From Limosilactobacillus oris DSM 4864 (GTDB taxonomy: Bacteria > Bacillota > Bacilli > Lactobacillales > Lactobacillaceae): DNA of 64,000 bases. The notes beneath the pieces were generated by a model. That model made no database searches. It had not been told where the DNA came from and saw nothing but the letters and a program-made list of their open reading frames with translations. The stretch spans positions 1 to 64,000 of the forward strand of contig NZ_AZGE01000003.1 of assembly GCF_001434465.1 (NCBI RefSeq), written 5' to 3'. This document shows, in pieces, positions 52,815 through 63,800 of the stretch (position 1 is its first letter; each line of letters starts with the position of its first letter). A program made the translations under genes and the position numbers.

Positions 52815-53906
52815 ATGAGTGAAAACGACAGCGAACAACAAATTCAAATTGGTAAAAAGCTGCGGGAGGCCCGGCAAGCGAAAGGCTACACATTAGACGA
52901 CCTTCAACAAATCACGAAGATTCAGAAGCGGTACTTGATTGCAATTGAGGATGAAAAATTCGATGAATTGCCAGGTGATTTTTATGTCCGTGCCTTTATC
53001 AAGCAGTACGCCAATACGGTTGGCTTAGATGGTAAAGAACTGCTGCGGGAGTACGATGATGACCTGCCTGAAGCAAAGACGGCGGAATACTCTGACCATA
53101 TTTCCCAAGCAGTGGAAACACGGGCTAGCCAGCGTAAGACCGTCAGCAATAGTGTTTCCAAAGCGCGCCAATATTTGCCAACGGTTATCATTGCCTGTGT
53201 AATCGTGGTTGTTTTGGCGGCAATCTGGATTACCGCGATTGCACGGAGCCATCGTGATTCTTCGACGCGGATTGACAATAGTTCCGTATCCGTTTCTGGT
53301 GAAAGCCGGAAAAAGGCATCGTCTGCTAAGAAGACCTCGACTAAAACCAGCACGGCAAAGCTGAAACTGACGGAGCAAAGTCGGACCGCAACTGCCGTTA
53401 CCTATACCGCTGGCAAGCTAAATAAGGCTGTTAACCTGGATGTGCAGACAAGCGGCAGTTCGACGGTTCGGGCCGTGGCAAATAACACTGACACCCTCTT
53501 GAGCCGGACTTTGACCGCTAACGGGAAGAGCAGTGTCAAGGTTGCCAAGGGAACGACTTCCCTGGTGATCACCGTTACTAATCCGGCGGTTACGACCATT
53601 AAAATTGGTGGGCGGACCATTAACTTTACCAATAGCGGAAAGGCCCAAACGACGCGGACGATTACCATCAACTTTGGTAGCCAGACCGCCAGCTCTTCAA
53701 GCACTAATAATACGACCGTGAATAATGGTCAACGGACCACCACTAACAATACGACGACTGCGGTCAACCGGTCGGCAACAACCAACTCCACCACGACGGG
53801 AACGTCAAATGCCACGACTGCTAACCGTCAGCAGACGACTACGACCCCGACGACTGGTAATCAGGGAACTACTACTACCGGTGGCCAGCAAACCACCACA
53901 CGTTAA
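52815..53906 (+). CDS. RodZ-like membrane protein with N-terminal helix-turn-helix
   Basis: The 363-aa protein probably links cell-shape machinery to the membrane, as RodZ does. It has a Xre-type helix-turn-helix (about 12-70, KLREARQAKGYTLDDLQQIT). One membrane helix (about 120-143) follows, then an outer DUF4115-like beta domain (about 190-290) and a Thr/Asn/Gln-rich tail of some 70 residues. The tail is low-complexity and probably spans the wall. GGAGATAAG precedes the ATG. pgsA follows 18 bp on. Confidence 0.85.
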   Translation: MSENDSEQQIQIGKKLREARQAKGYTLDDLQQITKIQKRYLIAIEDEKFDELPGDFYVRAFIKQYANTVGLDGKELLREYDDDLPEAKTAEYSDHISQAVETRASQRKTVSNSVSKARQYLPTVIIACVIVVVLAAIWITAIARSHRDSSTRIDNSSVSVSGESRKKASSAKKTSTKTSTAKLKLTEQSRTATAVTYTAGKLNKAVNLDVQTSGSSTVRAVANNTDTLLSRTLTANGKSSVKVAKGTTSLVITVTNPAVTTIKIGGRTINFTNSGKAQTTRTITINFGSQTASSSSTNNTTVNNGQRTTTNNTTTAVNRSATTNSTTTGTSNATTANRQQTTTTPTTGNQGTTTTGGQQTTTR

Positions 53907-53924
53907 TCCAGGGAGGACGAGCTT

Positions 53925-54509
53925 TTGAATTTACCTAACAAACTAACCGTTGTACGATTAATAATTGTTCCCTTCTTCCTGATTTTAATGGTGGTGCCCT
54001 TTGCCTGGGGTAGCGTGACCTTTTGGGGAGCGACGATTCCCGTGGCCCAGCTGATTGCCGCAATCCTGTTCATTGCGGCGACCATTACTGACAACTTAGA
54101 TGGGCGGATCGCCCGGAAACATCACCTGGTGACGAACTTCGGTAAATTTACCGATCCCCTAGCAGATAAGCTGCTCGTAATGACTGCCTTTATCGTTTTG
54201 ACTGGCAGTCAGGTAGTGCCTGCCTGGGTCACCACGATCATCATTTGGCGGGAACTTTCAGTAACCGGTCTGCGGTTGCTGTTGGTAGAACAGGATGGTA
54301 CGGTTTTAGCTGCAAAGATGCCTGGAAAAATTAAGACGACGACGCAGTTTATCGCAATTATCTTCTTGCTGCTAAACAACGTTATTTTTGCCATCTGGAA
54401 TATTCCGTTTGGTCAAATTATGTTGTACATCTGTCTGTTCTTCACCATTTACTCTGGAGTTGACTACTTCATCCAGGGCCGGGGTGTGTTCTCGGACGGC
54501 TTTAAGTAA
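53925..54509 (+). CDS. pgsA: CDP-diacylglycerol-glycerol-3-phosphate phosphatidyltransferase
   Basis: It makes phosphatidylglycerophosphate, precursor of phosphatidylglycerol. The 194-aa membrane protein has the CDP-alcohol motif DGRIARKHHLVTNFGKFTDP with the following LADK (DGx2ARx8Gx3Dx3D). The start is TTG, supported by AGGGAGGA 7-8 bp upstream and the family N-terminus NLPNKLTVVRL. A repeat-type terminator follows. Confidence 0.96.
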   Translation: MNLPNKLTVVRLIIVPFFLILMVVPFAWGSVTFWGATIPVAQLIAAILFIAATITDNLDGRIARKHHLVTNFGKFTDPLADKLLVMTAFIVLTGSQVVPAWVTTIIIWRELSVTGLRLLLVEQDGTVLAAKMPGKIKTTTQFIAIIFLLLNNVIFAIWNIPFGQIMLYICLFFTIYSGVDYFIQGRGVFSDGFK

Positions 54510-54561
54510 ACAAGGATAACGCAACGGCGTGCCATTGCTGCTCAGGCAGGGGATGCCGATG

Positions 54562-54612
54562 GGAGCGGGGACCGAACTAGGAAGGGCTAGTTCCGCCCCA
54601 CTCCTTTTTTGC
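54562..54612 (+). terminator. Terminator of the GAACTAG hairpin family
   Basis: GGAGCGGGG and GAACTAG pair with CTAGTTC and CCCCACTCC, followed by TTTTTTG. Confidence 0.88.
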
Positions 54613-54678
54613 CTTTTTTAACAGTTTTCGTGCATTTACGGGTAAAGGCCGTGTTTAAATAATTAGGAGGATACTGAC

Positions 54679-55926
54679 ATGGATGCAGAAATTATTTCGG
54701 TAGGAACTGAATTAGTGTTGGGCCAGGTGACGAATACTAATGTTCCGTTATTAGCCCGGACGCTTTCAACGCTGGACATTAAATCCCCCCACCAGGTAAC
54801 GGTGATGGACGACCAGGAGCAAATCGTTACTGCGATTGACAATGCCCGTCAGCGGGCGTCGCTGATCTTTGTCTGTGGTGGGCTTGGACCGACAACCGAT
54901 GACGTTACGCTAAAGAGTACTGCTGCCGCTTTAGGGACGGGGCTAAAGACGGATGAACAGCACTGGGAGTGGATCAAGGGAACGTTTAAGGCGCGCCGGA
55001 TTGAGATGCTCCCGGAGAATATTCAACAGGCTCGTTACCTTGCCGGTGGGACACCGCTCGCCAATCCGGTGGGGCTGGCATTGGGCAGCTGGTACGAGCA
55101 GGACGGCCTGGTGGTAGTCGTGCTTCCGGGGCCCCCAGCAGAGTTCCGGGCAATGCTGGAAGAAAGTGTTCAACCGCGTCTGGTGGAAAAGTATGGTACC
55201 GGGCGGCGGATTGCAAGTCGAACCTTGAATTTTTTGGGACGGCCCGAGTCGCAGTTAATGGATGAGATTGAGGCTGCAACTGAGCAGTTTCAGGATATGA
55301 CGGTTACCTCCTACGTTCAGCCTAGCCAAATCCAGGTACGGATTAACGTCTATGACCTGCCGACAGCTCAGGCTAATGACCTGCTAGACCAGGTCACGGC
55401 AGCCATTTTGGCGGTCGAACGGCCATACTTCTTTGGGGTTGGCGACAAGTGTACGCTGGTAGCGGAGGTGGTTGAGCAGCTGCATGCGCGGCGGCAAACC
55501 ATCACTGGGGCTGAGAGCCTCACCGGCGGCCTTTTTCAGAGTACGATTTGTTCGGTCCCTGGTGCCTCCAACGTCTTTAACGGTGGTTTTGTGACCTATG
55601 CGGCGGGTGCGAAGGAAAAATTACTGGGGATTGAACCGGAAGTAATTGCAGAACACGGGGTTGTGAGTTCCCAGACCGCGGCCCAGATGGCAGAAAAGAG
55701 CCGTGAACTCCTGGATGCTGACTTTGCGCTCTCCTTTACCGGAGTTGCGGGCCCTGATGACTTGGAGGGGCACCCGGCGGGAACCGTTTGGCTGGGACTT
55801 GCTCACCGCGGCCAGCCGACGAAAACTAAGGAGCTCCATTTAGCTGCCTACCTGGGGCGGCAGGCGGTTCGTAACCTGAGTGTCCAGTACGGCCTACAAA
55901 TGGTTTTCCAGGCACTACAAGGCTAA
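54679..55926 (+). CDS. cinA: CinA, competence/damage-inducible protein
   Basis: The 415-aa protein has an N-terminal molybdopterin-binding-like (COG1058) domain with ISVGTELVLGQ and FVCGGLGPTTDD. The C-terminal domain is NMN-deamidase type (ITGAESLTGGLFQSTICSVPGAS, SFTGVAGPD). It is thought to recycle pyridine nucleotides. It often sits before recA, as here. AGGAGGA precedes the ATG. Confidence 0.95.
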   Translation: MDAEIISVGTELVLGQVTNTNVPLLARTLSTLDIKSPHQVTVMDDQEQIVTAIDNARQRASLIFVCGGLGPTTDDVTLKSTAAALGTGLKTDEQHWEWIKGTFKARRIEMLPENIQQARYLAGGTPLANPVGLALGSWYEQDGLVVVVLPGPPAEFRAMLEESVQPRLVEKYGTGRRIASRTLNFLGRPESQLMDEIEAATEQFQDMTVTSYVQPSQIQVRINVYDLPTAQANDLLDQVTAAILAVERPYFFGVGDKCTLVAEVVEQLHARRQTITGAESLTGGLFQSTICSVPGASNVFNGGFVTYAAGAKEKLLGIEPEVIAEHGVVSSQTAAQMAEKSRELLDADFALSFTGVAGPDDLEGHPAGTVWLGLAHRGQPTKTKELHLAAYLGRQAVRNLSVQYGLQMVFQALQG

Positions 55927-56016
55927 GCGAACCGCTGTTCGCATTTTTCTTGTGTTTTCTGATGAAAACTGGTATCGTTAATTGGCAGAGATGAGTCCGA
56001 TAAAGGAGGAAGTAAT

Positions 56017-57093
56017 TTGGCAGACCAGCGTAAAGCAGCTTTAGATAAAGCACTTCAAAAGATTGAAAAGAACTTTGGTAAGGGTTCGATCATGCGCATG
56101 GGGGATGCTGCCGACATGAAGATTGCGACGGTTTCCAGCGGTTCGCTGGCAATCGACAAGGCACTTGGTGTTGGCGGTTATCCACGGGGCCGGATAGTAG
56201 AAATCTACGGTCCTGAAAGTTCGGGGAAGACGACTGTCGCCCTCCATGCCGTGGCAGAAGTTCAACGGCAAGGGGGCACGGTAGCGTACATCGATGCCGA
56301 AAACGCCTTAGACCCGCAGTATGCGGAAGCCCTTGGGGTTGATGTCGACAACCTGCTCTTATCCCAGCCAGACACCGGTGAAGAGGGACTGGCGATTGCA
56401 GATGCCTTAATTGCCACCAGTGCAATTGACCTGGTCGTGATTGATTCCGTAGCCGCCCTGGTTCCCCAAGCCGAAATTGATGGTGACATGGGTGACCACC
56501 ACGTCGGTTTGCAGGCGCGGCTGATGTCCCAAGCCTTGCGGAAACTTTCTGGTGAAATCAACAAGACGAAGACAATTGCGATTTTCATCAATCAGATCCG
56601 TGAAAAGGTCGGGGTTATGTTTGGAAATCCCGAAACGACTACTGGGGGCCGGGCCCTTAAATTTTACTCCACCATCCGGATGGAAATCCGCCGGGCGGAA
56701 CAGATTAAGAACGGAACCGACGTCATCGGTAATAAGGCGAAGGTCAAAATCGTTAAGAATAAGGTAGCACCTCCGTTCAAGCGGTGTGAAGTTGATATCA
56801 TGTACGGTGAAGGAATCTCGAAGACTGGTGAACTGTTGGATATGGCGGTAGACCAGGACCTGGTGAAGAAGAGCGGTGCATGGTACTCATACGGCAACGA
56901 ACGAATTGGTCAAGGCCGGGAAAACGCCAAACAGTGGCTTGCTGATCACCCAGACAGCATGATGGAACTGATGAATAAGGTTCGGGTTGCTAATGGCATG
57001 AAGCCGCTGGAAGAGAGCAAGAAGGCCGCCGATGATGGTGACACTCCGGCTGCCGGTCAGCAGGAAACTATCGAAGAGGCCAGCAAGAACTAA
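56017..57093 (+). CDS. recA: Recombinase RecA
   Basis: RecA carries out strand exchange and SOS coprotease functions. The 358-aa protein has Walker [10 protein letters not shown] and the [10 protein letters not shown] and [12 protein letters not shown] motifs. The DNA-binding loop L2 region ([15 protein letters not shown]) is present. The start is TTG with AAGGAGGA upstream. I see no obvious LexA box (CGAACATATGTTCG type) in the 90 bp before it; that stretch contains GCGAACCGCTGTTCGC (55927-55942), a possible DinR/LexA-like or hairpin sequence. Confidence 0.97.
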   Translation: MADQRKAALDKALQKIEKNFGKGSIMRMGDAADMKIATVSSGSLAIDKALGVGGYPRGRIVEIYGPESSGKTTVALHAVAEVQRQGGTVAYIDAENALDPQYAEALGVDVDNLLLSQPDTGEEGLAIADALIATSAIDLVVIDSVAALVPQAEIDGDMGDHHVGLQARLMSQALRKLSGEINKTKTIAIFINQIREKVGVMFGNPETTTGGRALKFYSTIRMEIRRAEQIKNGTDVIGNKAKVKIVKNKVAPPFKRCEVDIMYGEGISKTGELLDMAVDQDLVKKSGAWYSYGNERIGQGRENAKQWLADHPDSMMELMNKVRVANGMKPLEESKKAADDGDTPAAGQQETIEEASKN

Positions 57094-57105
57094 CTAATAC
57101 TGTTA

Positions 57106-57143
57106 ACTAAGGGAGCACAAATGTTTGTGACTCCCTTTTTTGC
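57106..57143 (+). terminator. Terminator after recA
   Basis: AAGGGAGCACAAA pairs with TTTGTGACTCCCTT, then TTTTG. Confidence 0.9.
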
Positions 57144-57282
57144 TGGGGAGGCGACAAAATAATAATAGTTGACACCTTCCTTGACCAAGATTAAAATTTA
57201 ATTTGTGTGATGCTTTTTAAGCGTGACACGGTGAAAATTATTAACCAACCAACAACAAAATAGTTGAAGCGGGGGTGAAATT

Positions 57283-58836
57283 GTGCAGTTATTTATTTTC
57301 GCCGCGCTTGCTATGGTTGTCGGTCTTGTTATTGGCTATGCTATTCGTAAAGCAACTTACGAAAAACAGTTAGCAGCGGCGCAGCAGACCGCTGCGGGAA
57401 TTATTGCGACCGCTAAGAGTGAAGCGGAAACGGCGAAAAAAGAAGCGATTCTGGAGGCTAAGGAAGAAAGTCACCGCTACCGTGAAAACGTTGAAGATGA
57501 GCTAAAACAACGCCGGAGTGAGGTTCAGCGGCAGGAGGATCGTCTCTTGCAGCGTGAAACCAGCCTTGACCACAAGGATTCCGCATTAGAACGACGTGAA
57601 TCAGCGGTCGGCAAGCGTGAACACAAACTGGATCAGGAAACTGAGAAACTTCACCAAAAGCAGCAGGCAGCAACCGCATTAGTTGACCAGCGTCAGGCCG
57701 AATTGGAAAAGGTCGCGCAGATGTCACACGAGGATGCCAAGAGCCTGCTTCTGGCAGAAATGAAGGAGCAGCTCAAGACAGAGCGGGAAGTAATGATCCG
57801 TGACAGTGAGCAGGAAGCCGAAGTGACCGCGGATCGTAATGCAAAGAAATTGATCGTGGAAGCAATCCAGCGGAGTGCCGCCGATGTAGTTTCCGAAACG
57901 ACGGTCTCAGTTGTTAACCTGCCGAATGATGATATGAAGGGCCGGATTATCGGGCGCGAAGGTCGGAATATTCGGACCTTGGAAACCCTGACCGGGATTG
58001 ACCTGATTATTGATGATACGCCGGAAGCGGTCGTCTTGAGCGGCTTTGATCCCGTACGGCGGGAGATTGCTAAGATCGCCTTGGAGAAGCTAATTCAGGA
58101 TGGCCGGATTCACCCGGCCCGGATTGAAGAGGCAGTCGACAAGGCCCGCAAGGAAATGGACAGTCAGCTCCGGGAGACCGGTGAACAGGCACTCTTTGAC
58201 CTTGGTATCCATTCAATGCACCCCGACCTGATTAAGACGGTCGGCCGGATGAAGTACCGGACCAGTTACGGACAAAACGTCCTTAACCACTCGATCGAGG
58301 TGGCTAAGCTAGCCGGTATTATGGCGGGTGAATTAGGTGAAGACGTGGCCCTGGCTAAACGGGCCGGACTCCTTCACGATATCGGAAAGGCAGTTGACCA
58401 TGAGGTCGATGGTTCCCACGTTGAATTAGGAGTTGAATTGACGCGGAAGTATAAGGAAAATAAGGTTGTGATTAACACAATCGCTTCTCATCACGGTGAT
58501 GTACCGGCAACGTCGGTCATTGCCGTCCTGGTACAGGCAGCGGATGCCATTTCTGGTGCCCGCCCCGGTGCCCGGAGTGAGTCCTTAGAGCAATACATTC
58601 AGCGGCTAAAGAAACTAGAAGGTATAGCTAATAATTACGATGGTGTCGACCATAGTTTTGCCATTCAGGCTGGTCGTGAATTACGAGTAATTGTCAAGCC
58701 AAAGAAGATTTCCGACATGGAAGCAACGACTTTGGCTCATGATATTAAACAACAAATTGAGAAACAGTTAGAATATCCAGGCCACATTAAGGTAACGGTT
58801 ATTCGTGAAGTACGGGCGGTTGACTATGCAAAATAG
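57283..58836 (+). CDS. rny: Ribonuclease Y
   Basis: This membrane-bound endoribonuclease starts mRNA decay. The 517-aa protein has an N-terminal membrane helix (about 2-20) and a long coiled coil (about 25-190). A KH domain follows ([15 protein letters not shown]), then an HD domain ([17 protein letters not shown]). The start is GTG with GGGGGTG upstream. The order recA-rny-mutS is common in Lactobacillales. Confidence 0.96.
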   Translation: MQLFIFAALAMVVGLVIGYAIRKATYEKQLAAAQQTAAGIIATAKSEAETAKKEAILEAKEESHRYRENVEDELKQRRSEVQRQEDRLLQRETSLDHKDSALERRESAVGKREHKLDQETEKLHQKQQAATALVDQRQAELEKVAQMSHEDAKSLLLAEMKEQLKTEREVMIRDSEQEAEVTADRNAKKLIVEAIQRSAADVVSETTVSVVNLPNDDMKGRIIGREGRNIRTLETLTGIDLIIDDTPEAVVLSGFDPVRREIAKIALEKLIQDGRIHPARIEEAVDKARKEMDSQLRETGEQALFDLGIHSMHPDLIKTVGRMKYRTSYGQNVLNHSIEVAKLAGIMAGELGEDVALAKRAGLLHDIGKAVDHEVDGSHVELGVELTRKYKENKVVINTIASHHGDVPATSVIAVLVQAADAISGARPGARSESLEQYIQRLKKLEGIANNYDGVDHSFAIQAGRELRVIVKPKKISDMEATTLAHDIKQQIEKQLEYPGHIKVTVIREVRAVDYAK

Positions 58837-58860
58837 TTAGCCAATCAGCCAGCGTTATCA

Positions 58861-59000
58861 AGCAAGAGGTTGGGACTCAGCTCAACCTCTTTGCTATTTT
58901 AAAGTTAATAGTGCAATCCGCAGGAGGCTGGCTGCACATCAACGGAGGTGGGATTACGAACTAGGCCAATAGTTTCTATCCTCCTCTCTTGTTTTTTAAA
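58861..59000. repeat. Two intergenic hairpins after rny
   Basis: The first (58861-58897) is a terminator, AGCAAGAGGTTG with CAACCTCTTTGCT then ATTTT. The second (58944-59000) belongs to the GAACTAG family: GGAGGTGGGAT ... GAACTAG ... ATCCTCCTC, then TCTTGTTTTTT. This is a double stop before mutS. Confidence 0.75.
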
Positions 59001-59087
59001 TCCCCGGTGCCCTGCTTGCACTGACGAGACACAAAAAATATAATTGTCATATGTAAATTACGCAGAGTTTTTAATGAGGTGAACTTT

Positions 59088-61739
59088 TTGGCAAAGAAAC
59101 AAACACCAATGATGGAACAGTATCAGAAGGTCAAGGACCAGTATCCAGATGCTTTCCTGTTTTATCGCCTTGGTGACTTTTATGAACTTTTTAACGAAGA
59201 TGCGGTGAAGGGGGCTCAGCTGCTAGAGCTGACTCTGACGACCCGGAATCACAGTGCCAAAAATCCAATTCCAATGTGTGGGGTTCCCCACCGGGCCGTT
59301 GAAAGCTATGTTGACGTGTTGATTGACAAGGGCTACAAGGTGGCAATCTGTGAACAGATGGAGGATCCAAAGAAGGCTAAGGGAATGGTCAAACGGGCCG
59401 TAACCCGGTTGATTACTCCAGGAACCCAGATGGACCTCAATGGCGATCAAGCGCGGCAGAACAACTATTTGGCGGCAATTAGCCAGGCGGATAATCAGTT
59501 TAACCTGGCGTACACCGACTTGTCGACGGGGGAACTGAAAACGACCAGCTTAGGCAGCGTCGAGGGGGTCATTAACGAACTGATCAACCTCCAAAGCAAG
59601 GAAGTCGTCGGGGAGGGGGACCTGCCCGCCCGCCTCAAAGCTGCCTTGGACAGCCGGCACATCCTGCTTTCCCAGCAGACGGAAATTCTCAAGCGGTCGG
59701 AGATCAGCTACCTGACCCAGGACCTGACAGCCGCAGGTCAGCGGCACGTGGTAGGCCTCCTGGTTTCCTACCTGCTGACGACGCAAAAACGTTCTCTTGC
59801 CCATATGCAGCGGGCGATTGCTTACCAACCTAGTTCGTTTATGAAGATTGATCATTATTCCAAGACGAACCTCGAACTGATGACCAACCTCCGTAGCGGG
59901 AAGCGTCAGGGAACCCTATCCTGGCTGTTAGACGAGACCAAAACGGCGATGGGCAGCCGGCTTTTAAAACGCTGGCTGGACAGGCCGCTGATTGATCCGG
60001 CGGCAATTAAGGAGCGCCAGGATAAAGTGGCCGAGCTGCTTGACCACTACTTCGAACGGAGCAACCTTCAGGAAGAATTGATTAAGGTCTATGACCTGGA
60101 ACGTCTAGCTGGCCGGGTCGCGTACGGGAGTGTCAATGGCCGGGACCTGATTCAGCTAAAGACGTCTTTGGAGCAGGTCCCCAAGATTAAGTACGTCCTC
60201 GAAACCCTGGACTCCCCCGTTTTTACAGACCTTACTAGCCGCTTAGACCCCTTGACGGATATTGCCGACCTGATTGACCGGGCCATCGTGGAAGAGCCGC
60301 CGATTGCGGTCACGGATGGTGGGGTAATTAAGGATGGTTACAATGACCAGTTAGACCAGTACCGGGATGCCATGAACAACGGCAAGCAGTGGATCGCTGA
60401 CCTTCAAGAGCAGGAGCGGCAGGTCACTGGTATCAATAACTTGAAGATTGGTTATAACCATGTTTTTGGCTATTTTATCGAAGTTACCAAGGTCAACCTG
60501 GATAAGATCCCACGGGACCGGTACGAACGAAAGCAAACCTTGGTCAACGCGGAGCGCTTTTCTACGCCGGAGCTAAAGGAAAAGGAAGCCCTAATCCTCG
60601 GCGCCCAGGAGAAGTCAGTGGCCCTTGAATACGACCTCTTCGTGAAGATTCGTGAGCAGGTCAAGGAACAGATCCAGCGGCTGCAAAAATTGGCCCAGGC
60701 CCTGTCCGAACTGGATGTTTTGCAGAGCTTTGCCGTGGTCAGTGAAGACTACCACTTCGTACGGCCGATAATGAATAGTGGTCACCAGTTACAGATTAAA
60801 GACGGGCGCCACCCAGTGGTAGAAAAGTTTATGGGCCACCAGGAATACGTTCCAAACGACGTCCAGATGGGGGACGACACGGATATCCTGCTGATTACGG
60901 GACCTAATATGTCCGGGAAGAGTACCTATATGCGGCAGTTAGCACTGACGGCGGTAATGGCCCAGATGGGGTGCTTTGTTCCGGCAAGCCGGGCTGAGCT
61001 GCCGATTTTTGACCAAATCTTTACCCGGATTGGGGCGGCGGACGACCTGATTTCCGGCGAAAGTACGTTTATGGTGGAGATGATGGAGGCTAACAATGCC
61101 CTGAGTCACGCCACGGACCGGAGCCTGATCCTCTTTGATGAGATTGGCCGTGGGACCGCTACTTACGATGGGATGGCCCTGGCCCAGGCAATAATTGAGT
61201 ATGTCCACCAGCACGTTCGCGCCAAGACCCTTTTCTCCACCCACTACCATGAACTAACCAGCCTGGAAGAGACTCTTCCCCGCTTAAAGAATGTTCACGT
61301 GGGGGCAACGGAGAAGAACGGTGAGCTGGTCTTCCTCCACAAGGTCAGTGCGGGGCCAGCAGATAAGTCGTACGGGATCCACGTTGCCAAGCTGGCTGGC
61401 ATGCCCGCGCCACTTCTGAAGCGTGCCGACCAGATCCTGCAGAAATTGGAGAATAAGGAAGCCGAGCTGGCTAAGAAAGGGGCAGCCCCGACCAACCAAC
61501 CGACTCCGCAACAGCCTGCGGCCCAGCCAAACGACCGGGTCCAGGAAGCACCCGCAGCGGCAGCTCCGCTAGTTGAACAGAACGGCCAAATGGAATTGTT
61601 TAACCCCCAGCCGGCCGCCAAGAAGCTGGATAAAAAAGAGGAACGGGTGCTTAACCAGCTGAAGGAGCTTAACCTGATGGGGATGACGCCGATGGAGGTA
61701 ATGAACCAGCTGTATGACTGGCAGCAAAAACTAAAGTGA
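59088..61739 (+). CDS. mutS: DNA mismatch repair protein MutS
   Basis: It binds mismatches and starts repair. The 883-aa protein has the mismatch-reading motif [11 protein letters not shown] near residue 26-36. The core follows, then the ATPase [27 protein letters not shown] and STHYHELT. A Pro/Gln/Ala-rich linker (about 800-845) precedes a C-terminal MELFNP...[11 protein letters not shown] segment, which contacts partners. The TTG start at 59088 ([12 protein letters not shown]) was preferred to a GTG three codons earlier that lies inside the GAGGTG site. mutL follows after 13 bp. Confidence 0.96.
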   Translation: MAKKQTPMMEQYQKVKDQYPDAFLFYRLGDFYELFNEDAVKGAQLLELTLTTRNHSAKNPIPMCGVPHRAVESYVDVLIDKGYKVAICEQMEDPKKAKGMVKRAVTRLITPGTQMDLNGDQARQNNYLAAISQADNQFNLAYTDLSTGELKTTSLGSVEGVINELINLQSKEVVGEGDLPARLKAALDSRHILLSQQTEILKRSEISYLTQDLTAAGQRHVVGLLVSYLLTTQKRSLAHMQRAIAYQPSSFMKIDHYSKTNLELMTNLRSGKRQGTLSWLLDETKTAMGSRLLKRWLDRPLIDPAAIKERQDKVAELLDHYFERSNLQEELIKVYDLERLAGRVAYGSVNGRDLIQLKTSLEQVPKIKYVLETLDSPVFTDLTSRLDPLTDIADLIDRAIVEEPPIAVTDGGVIKDGYNDQLDQYRDAMNNGKQWIADLQEQERQVTGINNLKIGYNHVFGYFIEVTKVNLDKIPRDRYERKQTLVNAERFSTPELKEKEALILGAQEKSVALEYDLFVKIREQVKEQIQRLQKLAQALSELDVLQSFAVVSEDYHFVRPIMNSGHQLQIKDGRHPVVEKFMGHQEYVPNDVQMGDDTDILLITGPNMSGKSTYMRQLALTAVMAQMGCFVPASRAELPIFDQIFTRIGAADDLISGESTFMVEMMEANNALSHATDRSLILFDEIGRGTATYDGMALAQAIIEYVHQHVRAKTLFSTHYHELTSLEETLPRLKNVHVGATEKNGELVFLHKVSAGPADKSYGIHVAKLAGMPAPLLKRADQILQKLENKEAELAKKGAAPTNQPTPQQPAAQPNDRVQEAPAAAAPLVEQNGQMELFNPQPAAKKLDKKEERVLNQLKELNLMGMTPMEVMNQLYDWQQKLK

Positions 61740-61752
61740 GGTGTGAAGGCGA

Positions 61753-63780
61753 ATGGGGCAGATTCATGAATTGAATGATATTTTAGCTGATCAAATCGCT
61801 GCCGGGGAAGTAATTGAACGGCCAGCCTCAATTGTGAAGGAACTGGTGGAAAATTCCCTGGACGCTCAGAGCAAACGGGTTGACATCATCGTGGAAAATG
61901 CGGGCCTTGATAGCATTAGGGTGATTGATGACGGTCAGGGAATCGCTGCTGATGACGTGGAATTAGCTTTTAAGCGCCATGCCACGAGTAAGATCAATAG
62001 CCGCCAAGACCTTTTTCGGGTCCAGACGATGGGCTTTCGCGGGGAGGCGCTGCCCAGCATTGCTTCGGTTGCAGACGTCGAACTAACGACGGCCATTGCG
62101 GACGCAACCGCTGGCCGAACTGTCCATCTCCGGGGTGGCAAACTGGTTGCCAACCAACCAGCACCGGCCCGGCGGGGAACTGACGTCCGGGTGACGGAAC
62201 TCTTCTTCAACACGCCAGCCCGCTTGAAGTACCTCAAATCTCCCCAGACGGAACTGGCTCGAATTACTGATATTATCAACCGGCTGGCCCTCGCTAACCC
62301 CCAGGTGGCCTTTAGCTTTACCCATAACGGGAAGGAAATCTTTCGGTCGGCGGGGAACGATAACCTCCAGCAGGTAATCGCAACGATTTACGGAATTCAA
62401 GCGGGGCGGAAGATGCTGGCTGTCCAGGGGACCGATAATGATTTTCGGGTAACCGGCTTTGTTTCCCTGCCGGAGTTAACCCGGGCGTCCCGCCAGTACA
62501 TTACGATAATGATTAACCACCGCTACGTCCGTAATTATGCCCTGACTAAGGCGATTATCCAGGGCTACGAGTCAAAGCTGATGGTGGGGCGCTACCCGGT
62601 GGCCGTCATTAACATTGACTTGGATCCGGTCCTGGTGGATGTCAATGTCCACCCGGCAAAACGGGAGGTCCGTCTGAGCAAGGAGGACCAGCTAGCTAAG
62701 CTGATTGCGCAAACCATTCGCCAGCGGATTGCCCAGGAAAACCTAATTCCTGACGTGGACGCGGACCGGTTTACCCCCCAGCCAGATCCGGACCTAGTTG
62801 ACGACCTTAACCGGCGCCTGAACGAGGCGGCGGCTTCCTACGGGGTTGACCAAGCTGACACGGCAGGAGCGTCCAGCGCAGCCGCGGGAGTGACACCGCC
62901 TCAGCCAATGAGCACGGCAAAGGCCGGGGCGGATACGGTCGACAGCCAAATCCCGGCCCCGGTGATTATCCACCAGAGCAGTGAACTAAATTCTGCCCGG
63001 ATGAAGGAGTTTGATGCTCGTTACCAAGACGAAAGCCTGCCGGCACTGTTTAATGATTCGGGAAGGCCAGCCGCTGACAGTCAGCCAACCGCGCCAGTCC
63101 AGACGGAAAACCTCGAACTGGACGTTCATGACAAGAGCGACCAGGAGACGGGACGCTTTCCAGACCTGCAATATATCGGCCAGCTCCAGGGGACCTTTTT
63201 ATTAGCCCAAGCTAGTGATGGCTTATATATCGTAGACCAGCATGCCGCCCAGGAGCGGATCAACTATGAGCGCTACCGGCAGGAAATTGGTCAGGTCAGT
63301 GCTGACCAGCAGACGTTCCTGGTTCCGCTAGTGTTGAACTATTCGACGGTTGATGCCTTGGCCATCAGCAACCATGCTGACGTCTTAGCAAGTGTTGGCC
63401 TGCACCTAGAACACTTTGGGCAAAACAGTTTCTTGCTACGGTCACACCCGACCTGGTTTAAAGAGGGGCAAGAAGAGGATACCGTCCGGGAAATGATTGA
63501 TTGGATCATTAAGGACGGCAAGCTGACTGTCCAGCAATTTCGGATGAAGACGGCCATCATGATGAGCTGCAAACGTGCGATTAAGGCTAACCACCACCTG
63601 GACGATCGGGAAGCCCGGGCACTCTTGCACCGGCTTCCCCAGTGTGAGAATCCGTTTAACTGCCCCCACGGTCGTCCCGTAACGGTTCATTTTAACGACC
63701 GCGACCTCGAAAAGATGTTTAAACGGATCCAGGAAGCCCATGTTCCGTATGCTGACGATTTCGACGACCATGATTTTTAG
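61753..63780 (+). CDS. mutL: DNA mismatch repair protein MutL
   Basis: It links MutS to strand cutting. The 675-aa protein has the GHKL ATPase motifs [26 protein letters not shown] and GFRGEAL. A variable linker (about 335-465) follows. The C-terminal endonuclease motif [12 protein letters not shown] is present, so the protein should nick DNA itself, as in MutH-less bacteria. The GTGAGGTG site precedes the ATG. Confidence 0.96.
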   Translation: MGQIHELNDILADQIAAGEVIERPASIVKELVENSLDAQSKRVDIIVENAGLDSIRVIDDGQGIAADDVELAFKRHATSKINSRQDLFRVQTMGFRGEALPSIASVADVELTTAIADATAGRTVHLRGGKLVANQPAPARRGTDVRVTELFFNTPARLKYLKSPQTELARITDIINRLALANPQVAFSFTHNGKEIFRSAGNDNLQQVIATIYGIQAGRKMLAVQGTDNDFRVTGFVSLPELTRASRQYITIMINHRYVRNYALTKAIIQGYESKLMVGRYPVAVINIDLDPVLVDVNVHPAKREVRLSKEDQLAKLIAQTIRQRIAQENLIPDVDADRFTPQPDPDLVDDLNRRLNEAAASYGVDQADTAGASSAAAGVTPPQPMSTAKAGADTVDSQIPAPVIIHQSSELNSARMKEFDARYQDESLPALFNDSGRPAADSQPTAPVQTENLELDVHDKSDQETGRFPDLQYIGQLQGTFLLAQASDGLYIVDQHAAQERINYERYRQEIGQVSADQQTFLVPLVLNYSTVDALAISNHADVLASVGLHLEHFGQNSFLLRSHPTWFKEGQEEDTVREMIDWIIKDGKLTVQQFRMKTAIMMSCKRAIKANHHLDDREARALLHRLPQCENPFNCPHGRPVTVHFNDRDLEKMFKRIQEAHVPYADDFDDHDF

Positions 63781-63800
63781 TGATAAAGGAGTTTTCTGAC

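Noticed and set aside
53700-53906. ACN-rich repeats at the end of the RodZ-like gene as a possible phase-variable or repeat array
   Set aside because: The codons vary and encode a Thr-rich wall-spanning tail; no exact tandem unit is present.
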